Of a stretch of 64,000 nucleotides of DNA, positions 46,416-59,360 are shown one piece after another. The notes beneath the pieces are model-generated. The model did no database searches, was not told where the DNA came from, and saw only the letters and a program-made list of their open reading frames with translations. Numbering within the stretch: the first letter of the stretch is position 1; each line of letters starts with the position of its first letter. This DNA comes from Melampsora larici-populina 98AG31 (taxonomy: Eukaryota > Basidiomycota > Pucciniomycetes > Pucciniales > Melampsoraceae), in assembly GCF_000204055.1 (NCBI RefSeq), contig NW_006768775.1, positions 1,435,194 to 1,499,193 on the forward strand, in the 5' to 3' direction. Both the position numbers and the translations under genes were made by a program.

Positions 46416-47991
46416 ATGGCATCATCATCAGATTTAAAATCAACTCATACTACCTTAACAGCTATCGAAAGATATGAATTGATTACTAGAAACTTAGGCG
46501 AAGTACTTGGCTCACAAGAATTAATGAAATTATGTGAAGAAGAAGGTAGACTGATTACTTGTTATTGGGGTAAGTTTGATTCATCTTTGATCGGAATTGG
46601 TTACAAAAGATTACATATTGATTTGATTCTCGTCTGTCTTAGGTACGGCTACCACCGGTAGACGTGAGTCTGTTTATATTTAAACGAGTTTGATTCTTGG
46701 GACTCATGAATCATCATATTATTTGAAATTGAATTGTTGATGAGCAGCTCATATCGGTTATTTTGTACCATTGGCAAAGATTGCGGACTTTTTAAGAGCA
46801 GGTGTTCGGGTGAAGATCTTACTAGCGGGTATGTTGAAACCAAGACGATCTGTTACTTTACAGTCTTCCTTATACTTCTTCAGCTTTCGATCACAAGTTA
46901 ACATATGACCATACTTTTTTTCTCCAGATGTTCACGCATTTCTGGATAACTTGAAAGCTCCACTCGAACTGATCAATCAACGAGTTTCTTACTATTCTTA
47001 CATTCTTCGAGCGGTGTTTACGTCTATTGGAGTACCGATCGATCGATTAGAGTTTATAACCGGATCATCTTATCAATATTCAACACCATACAACCAAGAT
47101 TGTTTGAAATTAGCATCATTAGTATCAGAGAGAGATGCGAGAAAAGCAGGAAGTGAAGTGGTCAAAGAATCAGATACACCACCATTATCAGGATTACTTT
47201 ATCCATTACTACAAGCCTTAGATGAAGAATATTTAAAGGTCGATTTCCAATTTGGAGGTATCGATCAAAGAAAGATCTTTACGTTTGCAGAATTATATTT
47301 ACCTAAACTTGGGTATTGTAAAAGGATTCATTTGATGAATAAGATGGTACCTGGTTTGACTGGAACTAAAATGTCTTCGTCAGATTCGAAATCGAAAATT
47401 GATTTTTTAGATTCACCTGAAGAAGTTAAAAAGAAAATTAAAGATGCGGTTTGTGTACCTGGAGAAATTGATGGCAATGGGATCTTGGCTTTTCTTAATT
47501 CGGTACTTTTACCTTTGGCTGATTTGAAACGGAATTCAGATTCGAATGGAAAAAGTCCATTTGCTAGTGAAGATGCACCTATTGATACTTTATTTTCGGT
47601 TCAAAGGAAAAGAGAAAAAGATGTATTACATTATTCGAATTATGAACAGATTATTGAAGATTATCAAACTGAAGAACCCGTTGGATCTGGGAATTTTAAA
47701 TTGTTTCCTTCGGATTTAAAGGTTTCGGTTACCTTTGCAATTCAATTCTTACTGAAAGGAATTAAAGAAATATATGAATCAGATCCAAAGTTTCAAGAAT
47801 CTAATCGATTGGCTTATCCTGAAGATTTTGTCAATACAGATGGGAATAAGAAAAAGAAGGAAAAGAAATTCGTGCCTAAACCGGATTGGGTGATTGAAAA
47901 GGAAAAGGAAAAGGAAAAGGAAAAGAAAGAAAATCAAATCAGTTTGAAATCTGTAAAAGATGGTTTAGATCAACTCAAGGAATCTGCTTAA
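46416..47991 (+). CDS. Cytosolic tyrosyl-tRNA synthetase, 439 aa, four exons
   Basis: Exons: 46416-46569, 46643-46663, 46748-46828 and 46928-47991. A class I synthetase that charges tRNA-Tyr with tyrosine. The HIGH-type signature TATTGRPHIGYF is assembled across exons 2 and 3, and the second exon is a 21-nt microexon giving most of TATTGR. Further marks: VKILLADVHAFLDNLKAPLE, QFGGIDQRKIFTFAE and the KMSSS loop GTKMSSSDSKSKIDF. The C-terminus ends with a Lys/Glu-rich extension (KEKEKEKEKKENQ and onward). Length and motifs match the eukaryotic cytosolic form (yeast TYS1), not the mitochondrial one. All junctions keep frame. Confidence 0.95.
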
Positions 47992-48671
47992 CTATAAACT
48001 TTATATCATGGTTTTTTCTTTTTCTTCTCATTATCTTGATCTTTTTCTTTGTGTCTTGTTTGAATCTTGTTACTTCATATTTTTTTCTCGCTGGATGTTT
48101 TTTTTCTTTACAAAAGTAAGATATCAGTAAGTATAAGTAACTTGTATAGATTGAAGGTGCCTTTCATCACTAATTCTTTAGTTCTCGGTATCTAAATTGA
48201 ACTCTTCTGTCTTTTGACATTTTCAGTGACATCAAAGATTTGGATGACACTTTGACTATCCGACCATCTCTTATTTGTAAGATGATTATTATCGTTGGTC
48301 AGATGAGCTTTTTGTTAGAAATCATCTTTCATGATCTCGAGTACATCTCTTCTCACTCTTTTTACTTGGATGATTCAATTTCTTATTCAATCTAGTTGGT
48401 TTTGTTTTAACTTGGTGCTTGTATAATTGGATTGATAGACTTATCAAGAAGACAATATTAACATAAAAACAAAGATTGAATTGTGATCTAGAATTATACT
48501 GGTACAAAGTTTGAACATGAATGAGACCTGAATTGAAACATAGCATAGTATATAGAGTGAAACCAGTTCTAACTCATACAAATTCATGACACCATCATGG
48601 TATAAGCACACCAAAGATGTCAAAAAAAGAGAAAAAGAAAAGATGTATACAAAGGAAGAATGATGAAAAAT
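47992..48671. other. Spacer between convergent genes
   Basis: AT-rich with T-rich runs after the synthetase stop. No gene was recognised. Confidence 0.5.
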
Positions 48672-49310
48672 TTAATGATGAGAAGCTAAATCAGCAAGTA
48701 AAAGTAATAATGAATCAATTAATTGATCTTCTTTAGATTTATGATGAAGTGAATTTGATGAATTTGATGAATTTCTTAAACGATAAAGCCAGCTATCTGG
48801 ATGAAGTTCATTTGAATTGATTGGAGTCTTGCCAATTGGGTTTGGTTTAACTTTAAGTGATTGATTAGGTTTGTAGATATTTGATGGGTTTGGGGCTGCT
48901 TGGGATTCGGATTCGGAAGAAGGATTGGTTTGGGTTTGGTGGGTTTCGTAAGTTGTGATAGAACTTGAAGTTGAAACTGAAGAGAAACTTGGATTTGAAC
49001 CTGAACTTGAAGAGGAAGAAGAGGAGGAAGATGATGTTGAGGAGGATAAATGTGTTGAAGTTATTGGTCGAGTTTGTGACCAGATCGAAGGAGAAGTATG
49101 GAAAGTGAAACGAAGTGAGTTAAGCTTGGGTTCCATCTTAACTTCTTCATACTACAATCAAATTTTAAGAAAAGTAAAGGTTTGAATGGTTAGTTTGGTT
49201 TTAAGATAAAAGGAAATGGATACGGAACTTACATAAAAGAAATCATCTGAATAAAAGTCTGGATAGTCATCTTGGTTTAAAGTCTGATCAGTTTGACTTG
49301 AGTGTGTCAT
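48672..49310 (-). CDS. Ser-rich hypothetical protein, 185 aa, two exons
   Basis: Exons in transcription order: 49310-49233 and 49151-48672, an 81-nt intron, frame kept. The N-terminus is acidic and aromatic (DDYPDFYSDDFFYYEEVKME) and is followed by LNSLRFTFHTSPSIW. A long Ser run interrupted by Thr/Gly (about residues 60-85) comes next, then a conserved-looking C-terminus with ELHPDSWLYRLRN and a final hydrophobic helix (EDQLIDSLLLLLADLASHH). No family was recognised. The two ordered-looking ends around a low-complexity middle suggest a small adaptor or complex subunit, which is only a guess. Confidence 0.65.
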
Positions 49311-50930
49311 TTTGTTTTGCTTAGGTGGAATTCTTTAAAGCCTTTGAAGTTGAAGTGGTATTCGTAAAATTAATTGTTGAGGAATTATTTTATAATATGA
49401 GTGGATTGATTTATAATAATTTAGGATGATGATCAGATGAATTTGTTAGACACGGTCAGAGGAATATTGAACTTTATATGGTCTTGCTAAGAAGTTTTTG
49501 AGAAAGATCCAACTCGAAGCATGGTTAAGATCCCCTTTGTTTCTTGTAATGACAAGGGAGATCACAAACATTGTTCCACTGAGTTTACCACCAGATTGGT
49601 GGAATTGAACTAAGCTCATGGTAAACTTCTTGAGCTATCACTCATTGTCATTGAAATTTACCGCATGAAGGTCACTGAGGTAGCAAACTTGATGAGACTG
49701 AGGCTAAGGAAATGTAAATGAGGTTACGAGACGGATGAGTACTACTTATTACTCAGGCCATCAAGAGCCATCAATGAATGTCTCCAAGTTGAGCTTCAAG
49801 ATTGTGAGATTTACTTTGGTCAAAGAGATCAAAGGCAGTTCACTCGGACTCTTACCTTTGTAACTTTGCCTCCTCAAGGCTTGGGTGTCTTTCTGGCATC
49901 CCAAACTTATGGCAAAGAGAAAGGATAAGGGGCAGAAATTGATTGTACTACTGGCGTACTCTCAATTATAAAAGGACTTTGTACATATAGCGAGGGATAA
50001 CGCCTTCACTGCTTCTTTGCGTTCGCTCATGAAATATACGTGTATCCAGCAGTAGTGAGGATGTGGATGCCCCTCTCGACCTCAGAAGACCTTTGATTGA
50101 GCTTATTTCAAACAGCTTGACCAAATCCACCCCGCGAACTCGGGCAATTTGGCGTCAAATCCGTGTGGTGCAAGACCCGGTTTTGTTTTCAAGCGAGTCT
50201 TGTTTCTCTGCTGAATTGGACAATCCAGAGAACACACAAATTGTAAGGACACTTTGTGACCCAAAAAACGTAGTCGATCGTTTTTAAATCGGGTGTAGCT
50301 TAGGCTATCCCAAGTACTCTAGGCGCTATTCCTGATGATTCCCTCGGGGTCAGGTAGTATACCCAACAGACTGTACTGCGCCGGTACAATAGGTCTCCTT
50401 TGAATGATAGATTAGGGGGTTTTAATTTGTGAGCTCTTGATCTCCTTGTTATTTTCGGAAACTCCTGGACCCTCACCCACAAGATTTCCGGAGGCAGCCT
50501 TGACGAGGACGACTGAGCCAGATACGATGCTTCAAGAACGCGCCAATGAAAGATGTCCTGAAGGCACCGCCTAGATCTTGAACCTGCGTGAAGCACCAGG
50601 AGTCACGATCGTGCGGAGAGCGTTCAAGCGTCGACGAGTGTAGAAGATGCTTGGTTTCTGTCCATTGCTACGGCGGGACCTCATACAAATGAACAGCATT
50701 CAGGTTTCTGTGGTATGTCTCATGATGATGTGAAAAATCGCACATTGACTTTGCCAGACTTCGTGCTTCAATCACTCAATTCAAACAACACTCGATAATC
50801 AAAGCAGGCCGACCTATCGTGGATTCCCACTTGACCCGACTGCCCACCTCCTTGATCGATATATTTGACGAACAAAGTCATCCTCTCATCCTACTCATTC
50901 TCTGTCAAAAGCTCGGACAAACTTTCGCCG
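49311..50930. other. Upstream region of esterase copy A
   Basis: Possible exon-like stretches (for example 50063-50287) have no recognised domain. From about 50400 the sequence is homologous to the region starting about 58830 upstream of esterase copy B (for example CCTGGACCCTCACCCACAAG against CCTGGGCCCTCACTTACTAG), so it belongs to the segmental duplication. Confidence 0.4.
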
Positions 50931-52757
50931 ATGTCTCTACCTACAGAGCTTCTCAATGGCCCCTGTTACAATTGGCGGCGCATTGCAGGAACAGTGTGTC
51001 TTGTCTCAATCGGGGCGATTGGGATTATTACTTTGCCATACATCTTGGCTAGGTAAATTGAGGGGTTCTGTTTTAGAGAGATATTAATAAGATTCATCGC
51101 TGATGAAGAAATCGACCTGATCTACAGACCGTCATCTCACAAGCCAGCTGAGTCAAGATTCTCATCCCTAGTGGTCTTCGGCGAGTCATACTCGGGTGAT
51201 TATCTTATGACTTCAAATTGATATATCACATATTAATTTCTCTTTTCGAATGTGGCACCGACGCGTCAAGATAACGGTCACAATCCCTCAGACCCTCTTA
51301 AAAGTCAGTATCGACATGCCTATGACTTGAAAGCGACAAGTCTCTTTTTGAATAACTAACGATGGGTACGCGCACATGTGTCAAAATCAGATCCACTCTA
51401 TTCGGGACTTGGAAATGCCTCCACCGGTATCCTATGGCCAAATCTTCTCAAGAAGAAATTGTCTAATGAAACCGAGGTTCAACTATACGACTATGCGTAG
51501 TGAGTCGAGCCACCCAATCACGACTTGAAGTCTACCTAAATCTCGCGACTCATACTCTTGATGAACCTGGCTTTGAACATCGCCAGCAACGGTGCACACG
51601 CAAACGGGAAACTTACGAATTTTGGGCAGCGTATCCCCGATACTCGCACACAGATGAAGAACTACATCTCAGATCTACAATCTGGCAAAGTTGACCATAA
51701 GAGTCAGGAAGCTCTCCACGTGTTATGGATCGGTATCAACCCGCTGGATGCGATCTGGATCGATGCTTGTAGCCCAGATCGTAATAACGGGACAGGTGCT
51801 CAATATCCTAGTGATCCACCCTTTTTGATAGCTACTGAAAGGATACAGAGACAGGTGGAAGAAGTGCACTATCAAATTGTACAACTTCGTAATGATACCC
51901 TTACAGACAAGTTTGGTTCATCTCATGGATCCAAAGTTCTCTTTGACATCTGATATCAATGCTGACTTATCTTGTCACTGATTTTGTCATTCGCTCAATT
52001 CGGAACCACAGGTTTCCTTCTAGCTTTTTGATCGTCACCGTACCCAACATCTCCATTGCTCCATTACAGCGCGAGCTCGCGCAGGGTTGGGGAAAAGGAG
52101 ATACGGAGAAAGAAACCAATGTTTTAGCATTGCTAAGACTACTCATCGAACAATACAACAATGTGGGCGTAACTCCACTTCACAAAAAATTGATGACTTC
52201 CTGATTCATTGAGAACTGCTCATTTGCTTCAGGGTCTTATCTCTATATTCTCACAAATTCGAACCACTCATGATGTAACCAGTCGATTTGTGAAGGTATA
52301 TGATGTATCAAAAATTTGGAATTCTGTAATTCAAAATCCTCAAATGGTATTTGCATTTTTCTTCTTGACACAGGATCACCTATCATAGAATCATATATCC
52401 GAAGATCTAAATCAAATCTGGTAAAATTTCATTCGTAGCATGGGATTGAAAATATATCTGGTAGATGTTACGATAATAACACTCCATGCGCGGATATTGA
52501 CAAATATTTCTTCTGGGTAAATTTGGTTTTCGCACTTTTTCACCAAAAAGAACTAAACTTATACTCTGTTTTATCTCTGGTTCATTTGGGCGATTGAGGA
52601 TTACCTTCATCCAACACCAATAGTTGAAAAAATCCTGGCTCAAGACATGTATGAATTCATTACAAACCCATACTACCAATATTATGCCGAGCGTCGAGGG
52701 TCAATGATTGATCTGCCTCTAAGATCTAATATCTCAAATCAAATCATAATCGATTGA
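50931..52757 (+). CDS. GDSL/SGNH esterase (CE16-like), copy A, 385 aa, nine exons, GES in place of GDS
   Basis: Exons: 50931-51052, 51128-51195, 51271-51303, 51391-51499, 51587-51910, 52012-52162, 52233-52346, 52439-52516 and 52599-52757; every junction keeps frame. An N-terminal hydrophobic segment (about 22-40, CLVSIGAIGIITLPYIL) suggests a signal anchor or secretion. Family blocks: VVFGESYSDNGH (nucleophile Ser61), LYDYAYNGAHAN, IPDTRTQ, WIGINPLD, TVPNISIAPLQREL and DYLHPTP (catalytic Asp334/His337). The usual GDS reads GES here (Glu60), while the paralog keeps GDS. The block III Asn is in GINP, not GxND. Members of this family remove acetyl or acyl groups from carbohydrates or lipids; the substrate is unknown. 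No premature stop. Confidence 0.88.
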
Positions 52758-55700
52758 CCTGGACTTTCTTGTTAGAGCTTTTCTTGATCAGGATATTTTT
52801 ATATTGACGTTGAAAATGTTTGTAGATAATCAAAAAGCCTTTTATAAGCTTATTTGAATGTGTATCATTAAAAATTTGCAGGATCAAATAGATTTCTTTA
52901 TGTCTTTTACCTTGTATGTACAGCATCCTTTGTGTATGATTTAGTTTTTTTTTGAATGTCTGGGTATTGAAATAATTGGAGGAGAATATAGATGTCTGCA
53001 CAAAGCATTGGTCTGGAAGCTAGCAGAAGGTGGTAACATCTTAGGATTATCACAAGTGAAGATACATTTCCAAAAATTCCATGAAGATAACATTATGTAT
53101 CTAAACGGCACAGTCAAGTGACCCCTGGACCTGGAGTTTATGCTTTTGTGAGAATTTGCAGAAAGCCTTACCACCTTTGCCACTCCGCAGACACTGCAAT
53201 TCAAAGCTCACCGCGAGTTTTTCTAGCATCACAACATCATTGCAAGCAGAAAATATGATATAATGTACTATAATGTACTAGTCCATGTTACAAACCAATC
53301 ATGATGCTGTCTCGCCATGATAAGCCTCTGGATAACAAGTGATTCAGATTCCACCTTCACTATGTTTTTGCAATCCCTCATAAATGTATGTATATAGCCT
53401 ACAATTGCAAGTATGGACACCTATCTTGATCTCAGGAGACCTTAGTTAAGCTGATGTATACTTGAGGAAAAGGATGATTGCTCTGTGAGATAATCTGACC
53501 AAGGATACTGCACACTGAAATTTATGTTCCTCATGTTGCATTGTACTATAGCCTATAAGAAATCATGATCCCCCACTCCAAAATTGAAAACAACTGTCCT
53601 ATCCTTGACTTTGTGTGATCATTATCAACATCACTTATCAAAACTTTATATTGGGTCTGGAGAGTGGTTGGTTATAATATTTATGTAGCCAGTACAAGGA
53701 GATTGGCAGGCAATACCATGCAAAGAATATCAGTCTAAGGTTGTTGTATTATCAAAATCATCTCCATGATATACCAGAAATTGATTGACACATTTATACA
53801 AACACCTGCAAAATTTCATTCTGATTTTGATAGTTTGTTTTATTTTGATCCAAATTCAAAAGGAAAGAAGACCTCTCCAAACCTCAACAAATAGAGAAAC
53901 TTGCAGATACCCTTTGTTGAATGACATAATGAGCTCACATATCAGTTTACTCCTTCTTCTCCTCAAGTCTGACTTTGAAGGTGCAATAATGTATATAAGA
54001 TCTCAGTTCAATTTGATCAATTAGAATTTGATTTTCTGCTTTTCAAGATTTTGATCAAAAGATACCGCAGATTACTTAAGAAGATGCAATCTTCAACCCT
54101 TCTTGGTTTTACCACAAAAATATCTGCAATCACAGCATGAAATACCAAAATGTGATTGAAATTGCAGAGATATGAATAAACTACAGAGGGGAAAGTATGA
54201 TTTAAATGTTAGGCAATGAGCTGATGAGATAAAATAGTATGTTGCAAAAGGTTATTGATACACCTGAGAGAACTGCTTCCCTATAAATTGTATGATGAGT
54301 ATCAACAGTCACTGCCATGCATGCTCTGGGTGTATGACAGACAGTACCCAAAAGCACAACAGTACTATGATTTCCAGGATACGGTGTGGTGATCAATTTA
54401 AGGGATCAATCAAAAAAATTATATTTAGTAGTTTACCAGTTTATTAGAAAGATTTAGCAGGACAGGAAATTCAAAATGGAGGTTTTTGGATCAATTGAAG
54501 CTCTTATGGGCTTATGTGTTGGTCATTGGGTTAAAATTACATCATTTTATTTCACATTACTCATTAAGATCATTATAGTTCATTCACAAACTCATTACAA
54601 AAAGAAAGAAAGAAAAAACATAAGAAAAATTTGAAAATATAGGTATATAGGTTGGAAAATGGTTTTTAGGGTAGTAAAACTAAAGTTATGGGTATTATGA
54701 GGTTAGAATATGAAAGAACAAAATTATATTACCCTGTGACAATTTTAATCTTGAAGGTTGATAAGAAGAAACAGAAGTTATTAGGGAAAAGGTACTTTTT
54801 TGAAGTTGGTAAACAAGAGGTACACGTGTAATTTGGTTATGTAACAGTGGTATTAGTAATGAATAAGGTTGCCAAGAGGATTTTCCGGGATTTTTTAGGT
54901 CATGGGAAATGATGTCACATTACATGAGCATGAAAAAGAGAGTAGCAGCTGTGAAAAGTGAAGAAAATGGGTGAATTTTGTCAAAAATGTAGGTTTTTGG
55001 CTCATTACATATGTCAAATGACGTCAGATTAGGCTGGTAAATAACTCATTCAACGCAGAAGAGTGGATTGCATAATGTACAAACTTTAAATCAACACGTA
55101 GCAGAGCGTGTATGTAAAAATTTATAAGGCAAATAAAGAATCTGGTGTGAATCTCGAATTACAGTCACAAGTCAACATGTAATGCTAAAAACCTTAACTT
55201 CACAACTCAATATCTTACTCATCACTCATCAGAAATAGGTCATATGGGTGTCATAAATGATCAGTAACACGAGGGCTACAAGATGCACTTTAGTAATCAA
55301 AATTTGGTTTTCAGCTAGTTTACAAGGAAAAAAATCACCTGTATTCATCATAAGAAGTGCTGTACATCATATTATTGTGTCATTGATCACTTTTAGCTGT
55401 GAAAATTACATCATTTATTAGTAACAAAATCATTACATTGTGTCATCATAGGGTTTTTTTGGGATTTCTGGGTGGATTTGATTGGTTTTGAGGTTGTTGA
55501 CCATTGTAAAAGTTGGAGTACATTGTTATATATACTTTGAGATGATTCTGGGATTGCTGTTCCCCTTTTTTCCTTATCATTTACGCAGTTATTATTTTGT
55601 TTATCATTATAAACTTATTTTAATAGTACCTGGTCACTTAAATACGCCCTTTATTATAGCTATAAAGAGAAATTTACGCCAGTTTTATAGTTGAAAACAC

Positions 55701-58700
55701 TTATTGGGAATAATATCACAAAGATATTGCTTATGTTCTTCAGTTATCATTTGGGAATAACACTATAGCAGTGTTGATAGTAATAAAAACTGTGCTTTGA
55801 AGTTAAAAATATGTGTGAAGATATATTTCTCTGGTGCCTTATCTGTACTCAATACAACAGTGTCTTTTCCTGATTGTTTTGTTTTAGAAGAGCAGTCTCA
55901 GACAACTTCTACTAGTCATTTCATTAGTAGATTATCCTCTTCCAGCTCTGTTTAACCCTTGTTGGGTTATAAGTTCTACAACGGCAGGGACATCCTGCAG
56001 GGATGTACCAAGTAAAATGCATCTCTGGTATGTGGATACATTTTCCATTGACACAGACACATCACATTAGGTCTTACAATAAAATGTGAATAAAATTGCC
56101 CCCTTTTCTTCCTCACATATTTAAAGTAAGAATTTACAACAATTGCACTACAAAAATCAAAATATGTGAGACACTCATAGATATTCCCAAGTTAAGAGTG
56201 GAGCAACCTGGAATGCATATATCAAAGCAGGTAGGGGTGTTGATGAATTCTGCTCCTGTGACTAAATCCTCATGTAGCTGGCTTATGAAGTTTGTAATGT
56301 CCAAGCCCATCCCACAGACTGGGTGATCCAGGAGATTTGGCAATAAGCAAGCACTGTAGAAGTGTGCTCAAATCTGAGCCTCTCCATCTTTGTTATGCTA
56401 ACCCACTACCCCAGGGAGGCAAAGCCAGGCTGGGAGCAGAGAGACCGGGATTCAAGCTTGATTGTTCAGCTGGTGGCTTGGGAATTACAGATTTCTGGTT
56501 CTGCATGACACAGAAATCATTCTGACTGTGCCTAAGAATTAAGCAACTGTAACTGCATCAGTATACCAAGCCTGTCCATTTAAGTTGTGTTTCCCCCAAA
56601 CCAATCTGAGTCTTCCAGCACCTCAACACATGGAAAGCACAGTCTACATCCTGTTCTGATTCCTGCAGGTTTCAGAATTTGAAATTATCATACCAATCAA
56701 GGTTTTGCAAGTGCAAGTTCAACATGATGGAGGTAGACACCACATGTCAGGGCAAGTAGTTCATGGGGTGGCCTATTAGCTGAATTGTGTGATATGATAG
56801 CTGAGTTCCATTGACATGCAAGGCAGAATGAAGAAAGATGAATTCTCTTTCAGCTTCATTGCAGCCTAAACCAAGTTATGGTCCTCAGGTTGGAATTGTG
56901 TATTTGTCAAGATAAAATCAAAAGGGTTGACCAAGCATTGTGCCACAGTTGCAGCACACCATTTTGGTACAGATATTGCACACAACAAAGAAAATTATTG
57001 CAGCTCTGTTTTTTCATTTCATTTTGGCCAAACACAAAAACACCCCTTTGTTATGATTAGTAATAAATCACTGACCTGTTTGTGTTGATTTGTGTTGATT
57101 GTTGATGTTGCTCTGCTATGTTTGCTGCTGTGTTGCCCTGATTCCGTTGTGTGTGCTGATCTACACTGTGCGTTCTTCTGACAAATATGTATGATGTCAC
57201 TGGATATGTTTCTCTTATAAAACTCTGAAGTCCTTACTTAAAAACCTCAATAAAAAACTACTCAACTCTTTCTATTGTTTTCTCTTTTATCGTTTTCTTC
57301 TGATTGTTAAGAAAGTTGTCACATCCTTGTTCCGTTCTAAACACTCAATACTACACGACAAACATTCAACTATAAAGCTGAATCTAAATTGAAATCAAGC
57401 ACTTATTGAAAGGAAAGGAGGTATATAGCTTTGGTTCTATTTTTCATGTCTGGTTTCTTCTTTATCTAATCTTAAATTGATTCACTTTAAAATGTAGACT
57501 TTTGCTTTTGATTACATTGTTCAATTTAAAATTTGTGTTACAAAGTTGAATCTCATAAGTGTAGTTATTGTTAAAGGTACTACAATTTCTCTCTTATCTA
57601 TTTCTCTTACCAAAATGTTTGTTATGTTTTACTCACAAAAATGTTATTGTTAAAGAAATTAAAATATAAGTTTTATCCTAAAGAAAGAGAGATCCTACCT
57701 GTTCATTACACCCTTGCGGTGCTTATATAATTGCACAAGCAATACAACACAATGCATGCAACAGGTATTGAAACCACAGTACAATAAAAATATGTACTGT
57801 TTATTGTGGTTTGTCACAGTTGAATGTTGGTTCCATGACAGCAGGTATTGCCTGATTTTTCACATAGAGAGACTGGACTTCAAGCAAAACAAAAGCATTT
57901 GAATGGTAAAGCTGATGAACCAATCTTTGCTGACTGTGTGTTTGATCTTCCAACTTGTAAGAAATGCATATGAGCACATGGCAGTAGCACAGGGGATGTC
58001 CTATTAGCTTAACTTTGTGATTCACGTAATGTGATACAGAGCTGAGTCCCACCCATGCAGGAGGCACTATGCAAGAAATACAATTGTGTTCTAACTTCAT
58101 TGTGCCACAGCCTCAGCACAGCACAGCACAGCACAACAGCATCACATCACATCTGTAAAAGCATACTGCTGCGTGTTTTTTGCTTTGCTGCATCCCGGCC
58201 AAAGACACTAAGAAGTTGCTTTCATGACTGTGCAAGCAATACAACAAGATTCATACAAAGGGTATACCCACATTGACAATACAACCAAAAATGTGCACCA
58301 TTGGTTGCATTGCGGCAGGTTGTACTGATTTGTCACATTGAGGGACTGCAATTCAAGCAAAGCAAGAGATTGGTGCATCTGATCGACATTGCTGACTTTG
58401 TATGGGATCCAAAGGGCAGTTCAAGTTAAACAAAAATGTTTTAAAATTATAAGTCTTTTGGCCTCCATCCGCTGTAATATTTGACAATTCCAACTTTTGT
58501 TTGGACATACATGTGCTCCTCAGGTAGGGCTTTCTCAGAGTTTTTCAAAATTTCAACAATTGTAAGCAGCATCTTGCTGTAGGCACAGTTGTGTTTTAGT
58601 GCTTCTTCAAACTTGAACTGCCCTACGGTTTAAATAATGCATGTGTGCATCTGGCACGGGGTGTCATAAGTAACAAGTCCAGACTATGCCACATCCCAAG

Positions 58701-59360
58701 CTATGTGGTGGTTTGGCGCCAAAGACCTAGTTTCAGATACCTCGGCTTAGGCTGTTCTGCTCACAATCATTGTTGACACCTCCAAGATCAGTTAGCGATA
58801 CCCCCAAATGGTGGAGTATCTGGCCCAGCCTGGTCTCCTCAGGGGTTCTTCAATTTCCTAGGTTTTGATCTCTTCGAAGACCCCTGGGCCCTCACTTACT
58901 AGATTTCCAAATACTTGACGGGACATTGGGCTAGATACGACGTTCAAGAATATCATAGAAACAGCCTCTAAGCGTCCTGAAAGCACCGTCCGAATGGAAT
59001 CTGAAAGAGGGGTCCCGAATTGATCGTGCATCAAGCGTGACAAGAAGAAAATCCTTGGTATTTTTCAATCGCTACGGCGGGAGCTCGCTATGTACATAAA
59101 CATAATTTATGGGTCCATGTGCCATGTCTCATGATGATGTAGAGAATCGCACGCTGTGGCTATAATGGAACTGCCAGATATCTCGGTGCATTCACTCAAT
59201 TCAATCAAAGCCGAATTGAATATTTAAAGCAGGCCGACCTAGGCCGACCTGTTGTGAATTCACACCTGAACCCGACCGACATCATCCATCGATATATCTG
59301 ACAATCCAAAGACATATACATATTGATTCTGCATCACAATCTCGGACGGGCTTTTCATTG
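52758..59360. other. About 6.6 kb without a recognised gene between the esterase paralogs
   Basis: Repeat-rich AT sequence. Flanking parts belong to the esterase duplication (to about 53030 on the left, from about 58830 on the right). The middle has no domain-bearing frame. Noted within it: AATTACATCATTT words near 54535 and 55407; a TGTTGATTGTTGATGTTG start with a downstream TATAAAAC at about 57085-57225, possibly an LTR fragment; and the diverged 497-bp repeat listed separately. Confidence 0.35.
57725..58400. repeat. Diverged direct repeat, spacing about 497 bp
   Basis: GCACAAGCAATACAACA near 57732 recurs as GTGCAAGCAATACAACA near 58229. It is followed in both by a partly matching stretch ending in GAGACTGGACTTCAAGCAAA or GGGACTGCAATTCAAGCAAA. 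A CAGCACAGCACAGCACA run lies between them near 58115. Confidence 0.5.

Noticed and set aside
51500..51586. Apparent in-frame stop upstream of the ALNIASNGAHAN reading in esterase copy A
   Set aside because: The conserved donor GTGAGT and acceptor CGCCAG place this stretch in an intron; splicing gives YDYAYNGAHAN in both copies, so it is not a lesion.
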